Positions 52,993-62,966 of a stretch of DNA of 64,000 nt are shown here, in pieces (position 1 is the first letter of the stretch; every line of letters starts with the position of its first letter). Below the pieces are notes generated by a model that searched no databases, was not told the origin of the DNA, and saw nothing but the letters and a program-made list of their open reading frames with translations. The DNA comes from Symbiodinium natans (Eukaryota; Sar; Dinophyceae; Suessiales; Symbiodiniaceae): positions 320,249-384,248 of the forward strand of contig CAJNDS010002524.1 in NCBI GenBank assembly GCA_905221605.1, read 5' to 3'. The position numbers and the translations under genes are program-made.

Positions 52993-53339
52993 TTTATTTA
53001 TTTATTTTTTATTTATTTATTGATTATATATATGGTTCATATGGTTATATAGGGGAATAAGTACTAAGAGTTAAGGGTCCCTTCTAGGGGTCTCTCCTTT
53101 CCCCCCCCGCCCCCCCTAAGGTGAAGCAGGCGCTTTCCGGCGAGCTTTTTTGCCGCCGACGTCGGCTGCAGGGTGCTGGCTTCATGCTGCGACTGAAGGG
53201 GTCGAGCTCCGGCGAGGGGCTCCCCGGAAGTTTGTTTCGGCCCGCTCAAACCTCTCAGTGTCGGGGCAAAGACGACTTGCCAAATGAAGGACCTGAGGCG
53301 TGCGAAGAACGCTTGCCGGCGTCGGAGCAAAACCAATAA
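51267..53339 (+). CDS. Ubiquitin-like plus DUF4116-repeat protein, 7 exons, 462 aa
   Basis: Exons 51267-51388, 51498-52188, 52252-52358, 52466-52574, 52683-52726, 52819-52915 and 53121-53339 join to 463 codons including TAA. Residues 6-80 resemble a ubiquitin-like fold (VRVVQLSGELAEIQ, then KLPAFEQRLVHGATEL and LGDLASASGDLELTLVRRG). After that come repeats of the DUF4116 type: DEELALLAVRSNP, REVALVAVKTCGWLL, DKEIALAAVKQNGWAIQ, VVLKALEENWRAFLL and RPILLAAVRRNWRLIS. Such proteins are abundant in protists, with unknown role. Intron ends are GT-AG (1, 2, 6) or GA-AG (3, 4, 5). Intron sequence is telomeric in two cases and introner-like in three. The start ATG follows a CG-dinucleotide run. Confidence 0.85.
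51389..51497 (+). mobile_element. Introner-like intron, copy 1 (109 bp)
   Basis: Intron 1 of the DUF4116 gene. It has CCCTTGGGA near the 5' end, CCCAAGAG in the middle and the tail TTATTAAGGTTCTAAGGGGAGTATAG in two halves. The same tail and central motif occur at 13900-14006, 61480-61545 and 62265-62351. GTAT is repeated at both ends. Confidence 0.72.
51498..52188 (+). CDS. DUF4116 gene exon 2: end of ubiquitin-like domain and first repeats
   Basis: Begins YKATKLPAFEQRLVHGATEL; the frame runs unbroken for 230 codons. Contains RSNPTAIWIW and REVALVAVKTCGWLL repeats. It is directly followed by a 63-bp intron of CCCTAAA heptamers. Confidence 0.85.
52189..52251 (+). repeat. Intron made of CCCTAAA heptamers (63 bp)
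   Basis: Between DUF4116-gene exons 2 and 3. It starts GTTAAACCC and ends CCCTGGAG; everything between is CCCTAAA. Length is exactly nine heptamers. Confidence 0.85.
52252..52358 (+). CDS. DUF4116 gene exon 3
   Basis: Starts DKEIALAAVKQNGWAIQHVD and ends SISMAAVR. It is a complete DUF4116-like repeat. The intron after it starts GAACCT, a GA donor, and GGAAC is repeated at the next exon start. Confidence 0.88.
52359..52465 (+). mobile_element. Introner-like intron, copy 2 (107 bp, GA-AG)
   Basis: Intron 3 of the DUF4116 gene. It resembles intron 4 along its length: TTGGGAA near the start, GGGCACT in the middle, AGAA.CAGCTAAA, then TGCTAGGG.TCCAAG.TCAGT.TAG at the end. GGAAC is repeated at both ends. 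Confidence 0.75.
52466..52574 (+). CDS. DUF4116 gene exon 4
   Basis: Starts NTYRVMKILPQRWQHDDGVV and continues LKALEENWRAFLLAPP. The following intron begins GAGACT and the next exon GAGATG, so both ends share GAGA; GA-AG splicing restores the frame. Confidence 0.88.
52575..52682 (+). mobile_element. Introner-like intron, copy 3 (108 bp, GA-AG)
   Basis: Intron 4 of the same gene, alignable by eye with the 107-bp intron 110 bp upstream. GAGA is repeated at both ends. Confidence 0.75.
52683..52726 (+). CDS. DUF4116 gene exon 5 (44 bp)
   Basis: Reads EMRSRRPILLAAVR plus two bases of Arg. The 12 bp GAGGAATTGGCG at its boundary is repeated at the start of exon 6. Splicing as GA-AG inside that repeat restores AVRRNWRLIS. 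Confidence 0.85.
52727..52818 (+). repeat. Telomeric-repeat intron flanked by a duplicated exon sequence (92 bp)
   Basis: CCCTAAA units between DUF4116-gene exons 5 and 6. GAGGAATTGGCG occurs at 52724-52735 and again at 52816-52827. Splicing as GA-AG removes one copy. Confidence 0.88.
52819..52915 (+). CDS. DUF4116 gene exon 6
   Basis: Continues RNWRLISFAPPAWREDEELV and ends SSGASPVQ. Donor GTGATC; the next exon starts GTGAAG (4-bp repeat). The intron that follows is 205 bp with a TA run and TTTATT repeats. Confidence 0.85.
53121..53339 (+). CDS. DUF4116 gene exon 7 and stop
   Basis: Begins VKQALSGELFCRRRRLQG after CTAAG and ends PASEQNQ, TAA at 53337-53339. The last 50 residues are Ser/Gly/Glu-rich and look disordered. 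Confidence 0.72.
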   Translation: MKQALSGELFCRRRRLQGAGFMLRLKGSSSGEGLPGSLFRPAQTSQCRGKDDLPNEGPEACEERLPASEQNQ

Positions 53340-53626
53340 TAACCAAAATGTTCAAGCTCTAGACTCTCTAGAGGGTCTAGGGTTTAGGGTTTAGGGTCTA
53401 TACCCCATATCCTTGCAACCGTGATCGTTTAGGGTTTCCTGAACCCTATAAATCCGATAAGACTCTTAAGTATCTAGGGGCTGGGCAGTCAACGTTTAAC
53501 CTTGTTGGTTACATATAATCCTACCAGACAGTTAAAAAGAGTTAGCCTTTTTTGTACCAGGGAGTTCAGCCCCGAAGAATACCCTAAATCCTGAGCCCTA
53601 AACTCTACATCCTAAACCGCACGCAG

Positions 53627-53700
53627 GAGTATCGCGCGATTGTGTCCGGAAAGGTGGAGGAGGAGGGCGCGTCCTTCACCATCGATGAGTGGCTCGGCTT
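53627..53700 (+). CDS. Exon-like island, unknown protein
   Basis: After CGCAG the frame reads EYRAIVSGKVEEEGASFTID, then EWLGF. A clear coding stretch; family unknown. Confidence 0.5.
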
Positions 53701-54213
53701 TGGGATGTTTTGGTCTTCTTTCAGGCCAGCTAACAGATAGGGTTTAGGGATGTTTGGGGTTTAGGGTTTAGGGTTTGGGGACCCATAAACCCCAAATTCT
53801 ACAATCTCAACCCAAAACCCAAAAAACCCGAAACCCTAAAACCGCTAATTAAACCCCAAACCCCAAAAACCTACACCAAACATACTCAAAGAGCCGCTAA
53901 GCCCCCAACCCCAACCCGAAAACCCTCCACCCTAAGTCCGCCAAACCTCAAACCCTAAACCTTAAGCCCTACACCCTCAAACGACGAAACCCCAAAACCC
54001 CCCAAAGCCCTAACATCCCCCCCAAAACCCCCCAAAACCCCCCAAAAAACCTAAACCCCAAAACAACCAAACGCCTAAAACCACCCAAAACCCCCCAAAA
54101 CCCGAAACCCCAAACCCCCAAAACCCCCAAAAAAACCCAACAACCCTAAACCCCAAACCCCCAAACCCCCAAAACCCCCAAAACCCCCAACCCCCCAAAC
54201 CCTCGCTGAAGGC

Positions 54214-54390
54214 CGGTTGATGGGAGGGCCGCCTGCACCGACGTCAAGGTTCTGAAGGCTGGGTTTAGGGTTTAGGGTTTGGGGTTTGGGGTTTAGGGTT
54301 TAGGGTTTAGGGTTTAGAGTTTAGGGTTTAGGGGTTCTGAAGGCGGCAGGGGGCCTCACCCCTTTACCGGGGTCTTTTGTTAAGTTTAAG
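54214..54390 (+). CDS. Two exon-like pieces split by a telomeric-repeat intron
   Basis: A frame reads GRAACTDVK up to 54247 and continues VLKAAGGLTPLPGSFVK from about 54334. Between them is a TTTAGGG-rich stretch of about 85 bp. GGTTCTGAAGGC occurs at both edges (54248-54259 and 54333-54344). The frame is tentative because the region is short. Confidence 0.4.
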
Positions 54391-55105
54391 GGGTTTTGGG
54401 GGTTAGGGGTTTAGGGCTTTAGGGTTTCGGGTTTAGGGCGGTAGGGTTTAGGGGTTTAGGGGTTTGGGGTTTAAGGGCTGGAGAAGTTTACATGAAGTTA
54501 CCATAGAAAGGAAAGCCTCATATAGCCCTGATACGCCAACTTATCTGCCTGTTAAATTACATTGAAACCGCTCTGTTTTGTTCAAAGCCCTGGTATGGTA
54601 GCTTATTTGAGTTCTTCAACAAGAACCTCGGGTTTGCCGGGTTTGAATGCCTGGGCGCCAGGGTTTAGGTTTTAGGGATTAGGGTTTAGACTTTCCTACT
54701 CCACCAGGGACAGATACATGACATCATAGACCGATCGTGCTACGTCCACCTGGCACGTTCTGCTGTCTGAAACGCCGAGCCCTTTGTCAGTTGTTCCACT
54801 TCGGTTGCTATTTGGGCCAAACATTGCAGGGAGGTTGTCCGAGTGCCAAAGACACAAGAGCCTGTGCTTATTTGTGACAGCGGAGGCGGATCGCGGATTC
54901 ACCTGAGCGTCGATTTGGCGCTGCTGTGTCATCAGCAGCGCGTCCGGCTGTTCCTTCTCCCTACCTCACACGGGCTCTAATGCCCCTGTACCAGTGTCCG
55001 AACAAAGAAGCACAGAGATGCTGGGACTCCATCCGAAAGGAGGGCGAGACCTTAAGTCACCTGCAAGCACTGGATGGCGCCCACTAGGCGTGGGATCTTT
55101 CACAC

Positions 55106-55213
55106 ATAGGGGGTTTACGAAAATAAGTGGCCCCCCTAATATAGACCCCCACACAGTAGGATCCTTTTTTTACAAGGACCTTAAGGTACCCTCAATTTCA
55201 GAAAACCCCCATA
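55106..55213. mobile_element. Inverted-repeat family I, copy 2
   Basis: GGGGGTTTACGAAAATAAGT at the left with AAAACCCCCATATA at the right, and the shared core CAGTAGGATCC. Confidence 0.55.
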
Positions 55214-55429
55214 TACAGCAAACACTACACGGCCCACCCTTAAACTCCCCTGCCCAAAGCCTCAACTCGTCTATAAACGAGTTAGTCACAGTAATGACGT
55301 TGAACATATGAAACTGATTGAACACAGTAAGCATGTTTAGCGTATTAAGCATACTGAACAGGTTAAGCACATTCAACGTACTGTTCATATGAAACAGAAA
55401 AAACAGAATATACACTTATGCGCACATGT

Positions 55430-55625
55430 ACACACACATACACATAAGTATATATATATATATATACATATCTGTATGTGTACATACATACATGTGTGTC
55501 TGTCTGTTTTTGTTTGTCTGTTTGTCTGTTTGTCTGTTTGTCTGTTTGTCTGTTTGTCTGTATGACGGTCTGTCTGTCTGTCTGCCTGCCTGCCTGTCTG
55601 TCTGTCTGTCTGTCTGTATGTGTAT
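55430..55625. repeat. Simple repeats: TA/CA run and (TGTC/TGTT)n
   Basis: ATACACATAAGTATATATAT followed by tetranucleotide TGTC/TGTT/TGCC repeats. ORFs with Val-Cys-Leu-Ser or Asp-Arg-Gln-Thr repeats on either strand are products of it. Confidence 0.93.
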
Positions 55626-55988
55626 GTATGCGCGAATCCAAATCACAGTTCGCAAAAACATCCAAGAAGCAGCAGAACTAGCTCCATACAGTCTCCTGAG
55701 TAGGGTAAGTTCTTTAAGGTTCCCCTAGACCCTAAACCCTAACGCAGCCCTGTCTTGGGCAGGTGGCGCCCTGCCCCCATCATGGTCACCTTACTGAACT
55801 GGCTCTCTCACCCCGTCAAGGCCCCTTGCGGGTGAGGGCTTCGGTCCTAAACCCTAAACCCTAAACCCTAAACCCTAAACCTTAAACTCTAAGCAAACCC
55901 AACACCTAGACCCTGAGCCCGTTGCGGTTCAGAGTAAAGGGTTTAGGGTTTAATCAGGGTTTGGGGTTTGGGTTTGGGGGGTACTCAG

Positions 55989-56310
55989 ATCGACGACAGC
56001 GCGCGGGCGATAAATACAATGCTCAAGGAGGGTGTGGTCGTCGACGGGGTTCGGAGACCACTCGACCCCGATTGGGTGAGCCCTCTGGTCGAGCGCGACA
56101 ATAAGACCTCGGCAAGGCATGAGCCTGTCGATTGGTGCGGCAGAGACTGGCTGAGGACGGGCCGGAGGCGCGGATTCTTACAAGCTTACGAAGGCAAACA
56201 ACCTGCTCATGAAGTTGGTAGAGTCTCTTATGAACATCGAGAGCTCGGCTGACAAGCCCGTTGAAGAGACGCTTGAGAGCGTTGGCCGGATGATGCGCCG
56301 AAGCGGGGGA
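55989..56310 (+). CDS. Exon-like region, two coding blocks in different frames
   Basis: From the CTCAG acceptor the frame reads IDDSARAINTMLKEGVVVDG, then VRRPLDPDWVSPLVERDNKT. From about 56168 another frame reads ADSYKLTKANNLLMKLVESL, then MNIESSADKPVEETLESVG. Both look like real protein, so a short intron or a frameshift lies between 56110 and 56168; I could not fix its ends. Helical, charged; family unknown. Confidence 0.5.
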
Positions 56311-56429
56311 TTTTGGGTTTCTTCGGTTTTGGGCTCCAGAGAATCAGGGGACGTGGGACCATACGATCACGGGTGCCCAAGAAGCGAACTGCATAATTAG
56401 GTGTGGTGTTTCGGTCTTTTTTTTGCCGG

Positions 56430-56462
<33 letters not shown>

Positions 56463-57249
56463 GAGGTGGGGTTTAGGCTTTAGGGCCTTCGGGCTTGAGG
56501 TGGCTTACGGGCTTAAACATTCTTGTTGAAAAGCGGGGCTTTTCTTGGGGGCTTATGGGGCTTTGGGGGCTTTAGATGCTTAAGTGGGGGTTCTTGGTTT
56601 TAGGCTTTTGGGTTTTTGGGTTTTTTAGTGTTTCTTTTTGGATTTAGGTGTTGTTGGGTGGTGGCTGTGTGTTTTGAGGCTATGGGGGTTGAGGGTCGTT
56701 TGTTGTTTTCGAGCTACAGGGCTAACCGGGCTTTCAGGGCTTTCGGGAGGGTTTTCGACCTTTGGTTGGGTTTTAGTGTGGAGGTCCCCGCCACGACCTA
56801 ACAGTCCTTAATCGGGATTCTAGTACCCCCCCCCCCCCCCCCCTTGATATTCCCTATGAAGGACTGTTAGCATAAGGGCGAACAGCCCAAATTAGGGGTT
56901 TAGTTGGGCTTTATGTTTAGCTTTTTTGGTCCCTTTTGCACGGGAGCCCCTTCAGGAGCCGTTGGGGAGGCCCTTGGGGAGGTCGTAGGAGTCCATGCGG
57001 GAGGGAGCCCGCACATGTGGAGTTCTTTTCTTGTGGTGTCCGTAACCCTAAACCCGAAACTCCTAAACCCTAAAACCCTAAATCCCTAAATCTAAAGCCC
57101 TAGGTAGGCCCTTGGGATATGTCTTATTGTCCTTTATTGGGTGTTAGAGGATCACATTCAGCACTATTTTCCGGGGTTTTAAAGGGCCATCCTAGTAACC
57201 CCTTCAACCCGAGACCCTAAGCGCCAGCTGAACTGGCTGGTTCTGAGTA

Positions 57250-57372
57250 GGGATAAACCCTAAACCCTAAACCCTAAACCCTAAACCCTAAACCCTAAAC
57301 CCTAAACCCTAAACCCTAAACCCTAAACCCTAAACCCTAAACCCTAAACCTAAACCCTAAACCCTAAACCTC
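57250..57372 (+). repeat. CCCTAAA array
   Basis: About 17 heptamers upstream of exon-like island 57422. Confidence 0.95.
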
Positions 57373-57421
57373 AATTCCCTCATTCCCTAATACGAGCCAG
57401 GGGATTAAGGAGCTTCCCCAG

Positions 57422-57470
57422 CTGGCGTCGAGGTCGTTATCGCCAGCTCCGACGGCACTGTGCCGAGGCC
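57422..57470 (+). CDS. Exon-like island, unknown protein
   Basis: After CCCAG the frame reads GVEVVIASSDGTVPR: strand and turn, GC-ending codons. CCCTAAA repeats lie upstream. Confidence 0.45.
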
Positions 57471-57664
57471 GGCTTAGTTGTGGGTTTTGGGTTTAGGGGT
57501 TCAGGGTTGGGATGCTCCCCTCGAAAAACCCTAACCCTGAGATGTTCCCCGGAAGGGGTTGGTTTAGGGTTTGGGGGTTCAGGGTTGGGATGTTCCCCTT
57601 ATACTAACAGTCCTTAGTAAGGATTCCATTTAACAGGGGATACTATAATCCCCATAAAGGACTG

Positions 57665-57913
57665 TTGCCGATCCCAGCTCTGAGCCTGCCACCGCAACCT
57701 GTGACCAGGGGGCCAATCCCCACACCCTGCATCTCGGAGGAAGGGGCAGAGCAGGACGAGGGCGCTCCCCCGACTGGAGGTGCTACCACTGGGGATACAG
57801 AAGGGCTTACCCCTGAAGAGATTGAGGAGGCGGAGAAGGCGGCGCGCTACTATGCCGAGCTGGACCGGATGCTGAAGGTGTTGGGTCCTGGGATAGTGGC
57901 CTTTAGAATTTAA
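57665..57913 (+). CDS. Probable C-terminal exon, Pro-rich then acidic-helical
   Basis: The frame reads PIPALSLPPQPVTRGPIPTP, an acidic EEGAEQDEG stretch, then LTPEEIEEAEKAARYYAELD and MLKVLGPGIVAFRI before TAA. The first part adjoins the truncated inverted-repeat element at 57585, so the true exon start is probably a little inside. Function unknown. Confidence 0.5.
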   Translation: MPIPALSLPPQPVTRGPIPTPCISEEGAEQDEGAPPTGGATTGDTEGLTPEEIEEAEKAARYYAELDRMLKVLGPGIVAFRI

Positions 57914-58544
57914 GGTGTATCCAGTGGCTGTTGATTGTTTTGCGCCCCACTGTGAAACAAGGGTTTAGGCTTGAGGTACCGTAAGGTACTTGGAGGTTCA
58001 GGGTCCTTATTACCCCCGGTACTTAAAAAGCCCCCTAAGGCCCCTGTGTATAAGTCCTCTAAGTAGGTGGTAGACTTCTCCTTGTAGGGCTGTTGGGAAG
58101 CACACTAGTTTAGGGCTTGGGTTTAAAGATTTGTTTACCCTAAACCCTAAACCCTAAACCCTAATTATTTAGGGCGATTTTTTCGGTTGTGAGTGCTAGG
58201 GCTGGGAGGGGGTTTAAGGCTGAAAGGGCTCACTGGATTGAGGTCTAAAGCTCTGAGGGGTTTAGGGTTCAGGGTTTAGGGTTTAGGGTTTAGGGTTGAG
58301 GGTTCAGGGCTCAAGGTCCTTGGAGGCAAGACCCCAAGCTTGAAACCCGTAGACCCACGGAACCAATAGAGTGCCTAAACCCGAACCCTCCCCAAGCTTC
58401 GAAACCTCAAAGCCCGAGAGGCTTAACCCCAGAATTCTGAACCCCTAAGCCCTTACAAGCCTTAAACCCTAAACCCTTTTTTGGGAAACTAAAAGCCTGA
58501 AACCCTCAAACATGAGCCCTATTTCGGGTAGCTAGAAGCCTTAA

Positions 58545-58645
58545 CTTAGTAGCTAAATGAGTACACTTTACACTTTTTGGGGATACTATATTCCCCTATA
58601 GAACTGAAGGCGTACACTTTTGGGCGGCTTGTGAACTCAGCAACT
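58545..58645. mobile_element. Inverted-repeat family E, copy 2
   Basis: TAGTAGCTAAATGAGTACAC to GTGAACTCAGCAACTA, same interior as 14617-14716. Confidence 0.75.
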
Positions 58646-59468
58646 AGGTTAAACCCTAGGACAGCCTTGAACCCTAGAACCCGGAGCCCAAGCGCACGAT
58701 GTAGGGTTTCCGGTTTAGGGTTTAGGGTTTAGGGTGGCCCCATCCTACAGAGCATTTCTTTTGATCCGCCCAAAAGCTTGTTTAATTCGTGTGCGCACCA
58801 TTCGGACCATGACAGCAACGGACCCCATGTGCGAAACCCCCGTCCCATATCAGTCCCAAAGCCCTGAACCCTAAACCCTAAACCCCAAACCCTATAAACC
58901 CTAAACCCTAAACCCCTAACCCCAAACCGCGAAGCCTGTACCCTAACTTCCGAGGCGCTGGGGGCCCCCATCGTCAATGAGGACGCAGGTGCTTCAGGGC
59001 TTGGTGTGGAACTTGGGGTTGAAGGTTTGGGGGTTTAGGGTTTAGGGTTTAGGGTTTAGGGTTCAGGGTTTAGGGTTTAGGGCTTAGGGCTTAGGGTTTG
59101 GGGTTGAGAGTTTAGGATTTAGGAGTTTCGGGTTAGTGTTTCGGGGTGTTTAAGCATAAAGCCTAAACCACTACGCCCTAAAGAGCCCTACGGCCTAGCA
59201 CCCTGACAGCCTTTAACGACTCTCGTTAAGCCCCGCCAATAACTTTGGGCTGGACAAGGGCTTTTGGGCTTTTCAAGTTTGAGAGAGCTGAGGGATCTAG
59301 GACTAGCTGGGTTTTGGTGCTTGGGGAGGGAACGGGCTGAGAGGTGTGTGCAGGGTTGAAATTTTGGGCGGTTTCTCCAGATACTTGGGGGTCTTGGCAC
59401 TGACGGATACGAAACTTAACACCTATAAACCCTAAAGCCTAAACCCTAAACCCTAAACCCGCCTCAAG

Positions 59469-59514
59469 GCGTGGTCTACGCTGCGGCGGAAGCTTGGAGA
59501 CGGCGGGGGAAGGC
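59469..59514 (+). CDS. Exon-like island, unknown protein
   Basis: After TCAAG a frame reads VVYAAAEAWRRRGK. CCCTAAA repeats upstream. Confidence 0.4.
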
Positions 59515-59932
59515 AGGGGTTGGGGTTGGGGCTGAAAGTCCGAAACCCTGAGCCCTCAACCCTGACACCCCCCAAGCCTACCCAAAGGCTCCTATGTAGT
59601 ACCTTTTTGGGTTAGTATACTAGTATCCCCTTGTAACTGACCCAAAAAGGCATTTGGCCTTCAGGATCAATGCGGCTCTGAAGTACGAGAGGTCGAGTCA
59701 AACGTTTAAATGGCTTTCCTCGACTAGGATTTTTTTGCTTAAGAACTACCCCAAACAAATAGATGAAACAGCCCTAGATTTCCCTATATTTTCCTCATGA
59801 GGAAGACTGTGTATATTTTCTGTTGGTGCGGGGGGGGGGGGGGGTTCCTAAGCAAATAGTAGTCTAAGGGAAACCCCCTAAACCCGATACCCTAAACCCC
59901 AGGGCCCTAAACTCTAAACCCTAAACCCTGGA

Positions 59933-60013
59933 CCCTAAACCCTAAACCCTAAACCCTAAACCCTAAACCCTAAACCCTAAACCCTAAACCCTAAACCCTA
60001 AACCCTAAACCCC
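59933..60013 (+). repeat. CCCTAAA array
   Basis: About eleven heptamers just upstream of exon-like island 60034. Confidence 0.95.
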
Positions 60014-60033
60014 AAAAACCAAAAGAAAGTCAG

Positions 60034-60112
60034 GCTTTGCCCTCGCCTTTGGTGCGGCATGTGGGCCGCGGCAAGGGCAACCTCTTTCTGCAGAAGCTTC
60101 GGGCGCCTTCGC
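60034..60112 (+). CDS. Exon-like island, unknown protein
   Basis: After GTCAG the frame reads ALPSPLVRHVGRGKGNLFLQ, then KLRAPSLR. It follows a CCCTAAA array of eleven units. Confidence 0.5.
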
Positions 60113-61034
60113 TGAGGTTTTATGGGTCAGGGGTTCGGGTTTAGGGCTCAGATGCGCTGGTTAGGAAATTTTCTTGAAGCTTTCCGGGTATATATATATA
60201 TATGTATATGCATAATATGCATATGTATATATATATATATATAGAGCACATAGAAATGTATGTGTTTTTGAGGGGCCCAGGTTAGAGGTTTCAGGGTTTG
60301 TTTTTTGATTTTTTCTCCACACCCTCGGTGTGGGACTGCCTCATGCAGCAAAGTATCCTTAGTTACCTGTCTGCTCTCGCATTGATTGGTGTTGGGGTGG
60401 GGATGGCCAAAGTGTGTAGTAGAACCGTTTCTTGAGGGGTCAGGAGTCAGGAAAACGGAGTCGGGAATATCATGCACCGATGAAGTTTCGAAGGGTTGGC
60501 TCAATCCCGGTGTGTTTAGAGTCGGGTTAGTGTACAGGCGTGAAGCCGTGAATTAGTCTGTTAAGGGGGGCCCTGAACATCTGAGCTGGTTTTATAGGAG
60601 TCCAGGGTGCATCCGAAACCCTAAAACACTAAACGAGGAAGCGTGGGACATGGGTCGAGGGATTAGGGCTTGATATAGGGGTCGGAAAAAGTACTCATCA
60701 TCTTCCCTTACCATCCCTTTATTTATGAATCTACTACAACAATCGCCCCAAACCCTATTCTACTTATCAAAGCTCGTGGGGAGTGCCCGGGATAAACCCC
60801 CCCTCCCCCAACAAAAAAAAAGTACCAGAATCCCTAAACCCTAAACCCTAAACCCTAAACCCTAAACCCTCAACCCCAAACATGAGAGCCAACTCGACCA
60901 TCCTCAGCCCAAGGGTTTGTAGGGTTTGGGGTTTAAGGTTGCGCTTCTTGGGGTTTTGGGTTTCAGGGTTTAGGGGCGAAAAAAACCCTAAACCCTGGAA
61001 ACCCTAGGAGCCCTACAAACCCTTGGGCTTGTAA

Positions 61035-61360
61035 AACCCTAAACCCTAAACCGTCCTAAACCCTAAACCCTAAACCCTAAACCCTAAACCCTAAACCCTA
61101 AACCCTAAACCCTAAACCCTAAACCCTAAACCCTAAACCCTAAACCCTAAACCCTAAACCCTAAACCCTAAACCCAAACAGCCGGAAGGTCTCCCTGCCG
61201 CCGCCCGAAGACTTGGGCTCTTCTGAGCGGGTGGCTGGGGCAGCGAAGCCTTGAACCCCCGCCTTTGCACCCCTTTTTTCAGTTTAGGGTTTAGGGTTTA
61301 GGGTTTAGGGTTTAGGGTTTAGGGTTTAGGGTTTAGGGTTTAGGGTTTAGGGTTTAGGGG
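61035..61360 (+). repeat. CCCTAAA array, exon-like island, TTTAGGG array
   Basis: CCCTAAA to 61176, coding island 61189-61254, then TTTAGGG from 61283 to 61360. Confidence 0.95.
61189..61254 (+). CDS. Exon-like island ending in a stop
   Basis: After GGAAG the frame reads VSLPPPEDLGSSERVAGAAK, then Pro and TGA. CCCTAAA array upstream, TTTAGGG array downstream. Confidence 0.42.
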   Translation, partial: VSLPPPEDLGSSERVAGAAKP

Positions 61361-61479
61361 GACCCCGAGTCGCTCCTCATTCTCTCATTTTTTTTTTTTT
61401 TTGTTTGGGGGGGGGGGGTTCGGTTCCCTTCTAAGCCTCTTTTGAGCCAAAAACCATATCACCCTTGGGAATTATGTTT

Positions 61480-61545
61480 TGCTTATCTAAAGCCCAAGAG
61501 GATATTGAAAAATATTGTTTTCATTCAGGTTCTAAGGGGAGTATA
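61480..61545 (+). mobile_element. Introner-like copy, apparently nested in another inverted-repeat element
   Basis: CCCTTGGGAATTATG, then AAAGCCCAAGAGGATATT and GGTTCTAAGGGGAGTATAG. The sequence on both sides resembles the family-B element at 36720. Confidence 0.6.
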
Positions 61546-61985
61546 GAAAAGGGCACGCGTTTCATTCCCAGGTCCTAGGTTGCTCTTGGGTCTAGTTGTC
61601 TTTGCACCCCTAGGCCCCGGGTCTTCTTTAGGGGTCCGAAGGATTTAGGGTTAAAAGGTTCCGGTCTAATTAGGGTTTAGGGGCTTTGGGCAGTTTAGGG
61701 TGTAAATGTAACCCTACACCCTCAACCCTAATTGTTGTTGTTTTTCTGTCTCTTTTTTGAGTGCTCCTGCTTTGCGTGTGGAGTTCCTTCCTGAAGTCCC
61801 CCTAGCATCTAGCAAGTCTGCTACGCTGTTTCATATGAAGCCCAGCATGATTTCAGGGTCTTACTACATGCTTAAGCCCTGAACCCTGAGCCCCCATAAC
61901 CCCAAACCCTAAACCCCAAACCAGGGCCCAACCCTAAACCCTAAACCCTAAACCCTAAACCCTAAACCCTAAACCCTAAACCCTA

Positions 61986-62092
61986 CTTCCTTGGCGCTGC
62001 GGGGCTGGAAAACCCTAAGGCGCCAACTGCCCAGGTCACGGTGGAGGTGCCCCCCTCCGATCGCTTCGAGCTGCTGATGGACTGCGTTTGCG
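61986..62092 (+). CDS. Exon-like island, unknown protein
   Basis: One frame runs FLGAAGLENPKAPTAQ and on through VTVEVPPSDRFELLMDCVCV. The exon may start only at 62035, after CCCAG. CCCTAAA repeats end just before and TTTAGGG repeats start just after. Confidence 0.52.
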
Positions 62093-62264
62093 TTAAGGTT
62101 TAGGGTTTAGGGTGTAGGGTTTAGGGTCTAGGGTTTAGGGTTTAGGGTTTAGGGTTCAGGGTTCAGGGTTTAGGGTTTGGGGTCAACCTGAAGAACCCAA
62201 AGAGTAAACCCCTCACCTAACGCCCTATAGTCCCCTCAACGCCCGAGCCCGAAACTATACCCTC

Positions 62265-62351
62265 CCTGGGAATTTTTTATTTTTATTGATATAAATCCCA
62301 AGAGGATATTTGAAATACTATTTTTATTAAGGTTCTAAGGGGAGTATAGGT
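62265..62351 (+). mobile_element. Introner-like copy
   Basis: CCCTGGGAATTTTTTATT, ATAAATCCCAAGAGGATATT, TATTAAGGTTCTAAGGGG and AGTATAGG, closest in sequence to copy 1. No flanking exon identified. Confidence 0.6.
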
Positions 62352-62429
62352 AAGCCCCAAACCGCGAAAGCACCCAAATCACAACCATGGAGCCTCAGGG
62401 GACTGTCGCAGTCGAGCCGCAGAGGGTTT

Positions 62430-62535
62430 GCTTAGTAGTAGAGTTGGTAACCTTTAACCTTTTTGGGGTGGTAGATTCTCCGTAGAATCCCAAAGGTTAA
62501 CCTTCAAAAACCCTGGGTACTGGGACAACTAAGTT
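62430..62535. mobile_element. Inverted-repeat family F, copy 2
   Basis: CTTAGTAGTAGAGTTGGTAA through CCCAAAGGTTAACCTTC to GGACAACTAAG. Closely matches 14443-14553. Confidence 0.72.
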
Positions 62536-62864
62536 TGGGGTTTAGGGTTCAGGGTTTAAGGTTTCGGGCTTCAGTTTCATGAGTCGCGCGGGCGCGATGT
62601 GCTACTGAAGTGTTGCTGCAGGGAAGCATCCAAAAGCCTTATAAGCCCTCAGCCCTGCTTGGAATGGGCACATATGACTAATAGAGTTGCCTCAAAACCG
62701 AAACCCCATAAACCGCCTAAACCCTGAATCCTAAACCCTAAACCCTAGAAACCCCAAACCCTAAACCCCAACCCCTATAATGCGATGATTAGAGCCTTAC
62801 TTGCTTATAACCCTACCCATACCCCTGAACCTGGGCGCAAGCCTGAGCTTCCTGTTTCCTGTGG

Positions 62865-62966
62865 TTTCAGGGTTTAGGGTATAGGGTTTAGGGTCTAGGG
62901 TTTAGGGTCTAGGGTCTAGGGTCTAGGGTTTAGGGTTTAGGGTCTAGGGTCTAGGGTTTAGGGTTT
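62865..62966 (+). repeat. Mixed TTTAGGG/TCTAGGG array
   Basis: TTTAGGG and TCTAGGG units alternate irregularly over about 100 bp, the counterpart of the CCCTAGA variant seen elsewhere. Confidence 0.92.

Noticed and set aside
55363-55728. ORFs with repeated DRQT or VCLS residues
   Set aside because: Simple tetranucleotide repeat read in different frames.
61437-61452. Relic of the dinoflagellate spliced leader (reverse complement contains TTTTGGCTCAA)
   Set aside because: Only 11 bases match, in a repeat element whose relatives have a different sequence there; no gene follows.
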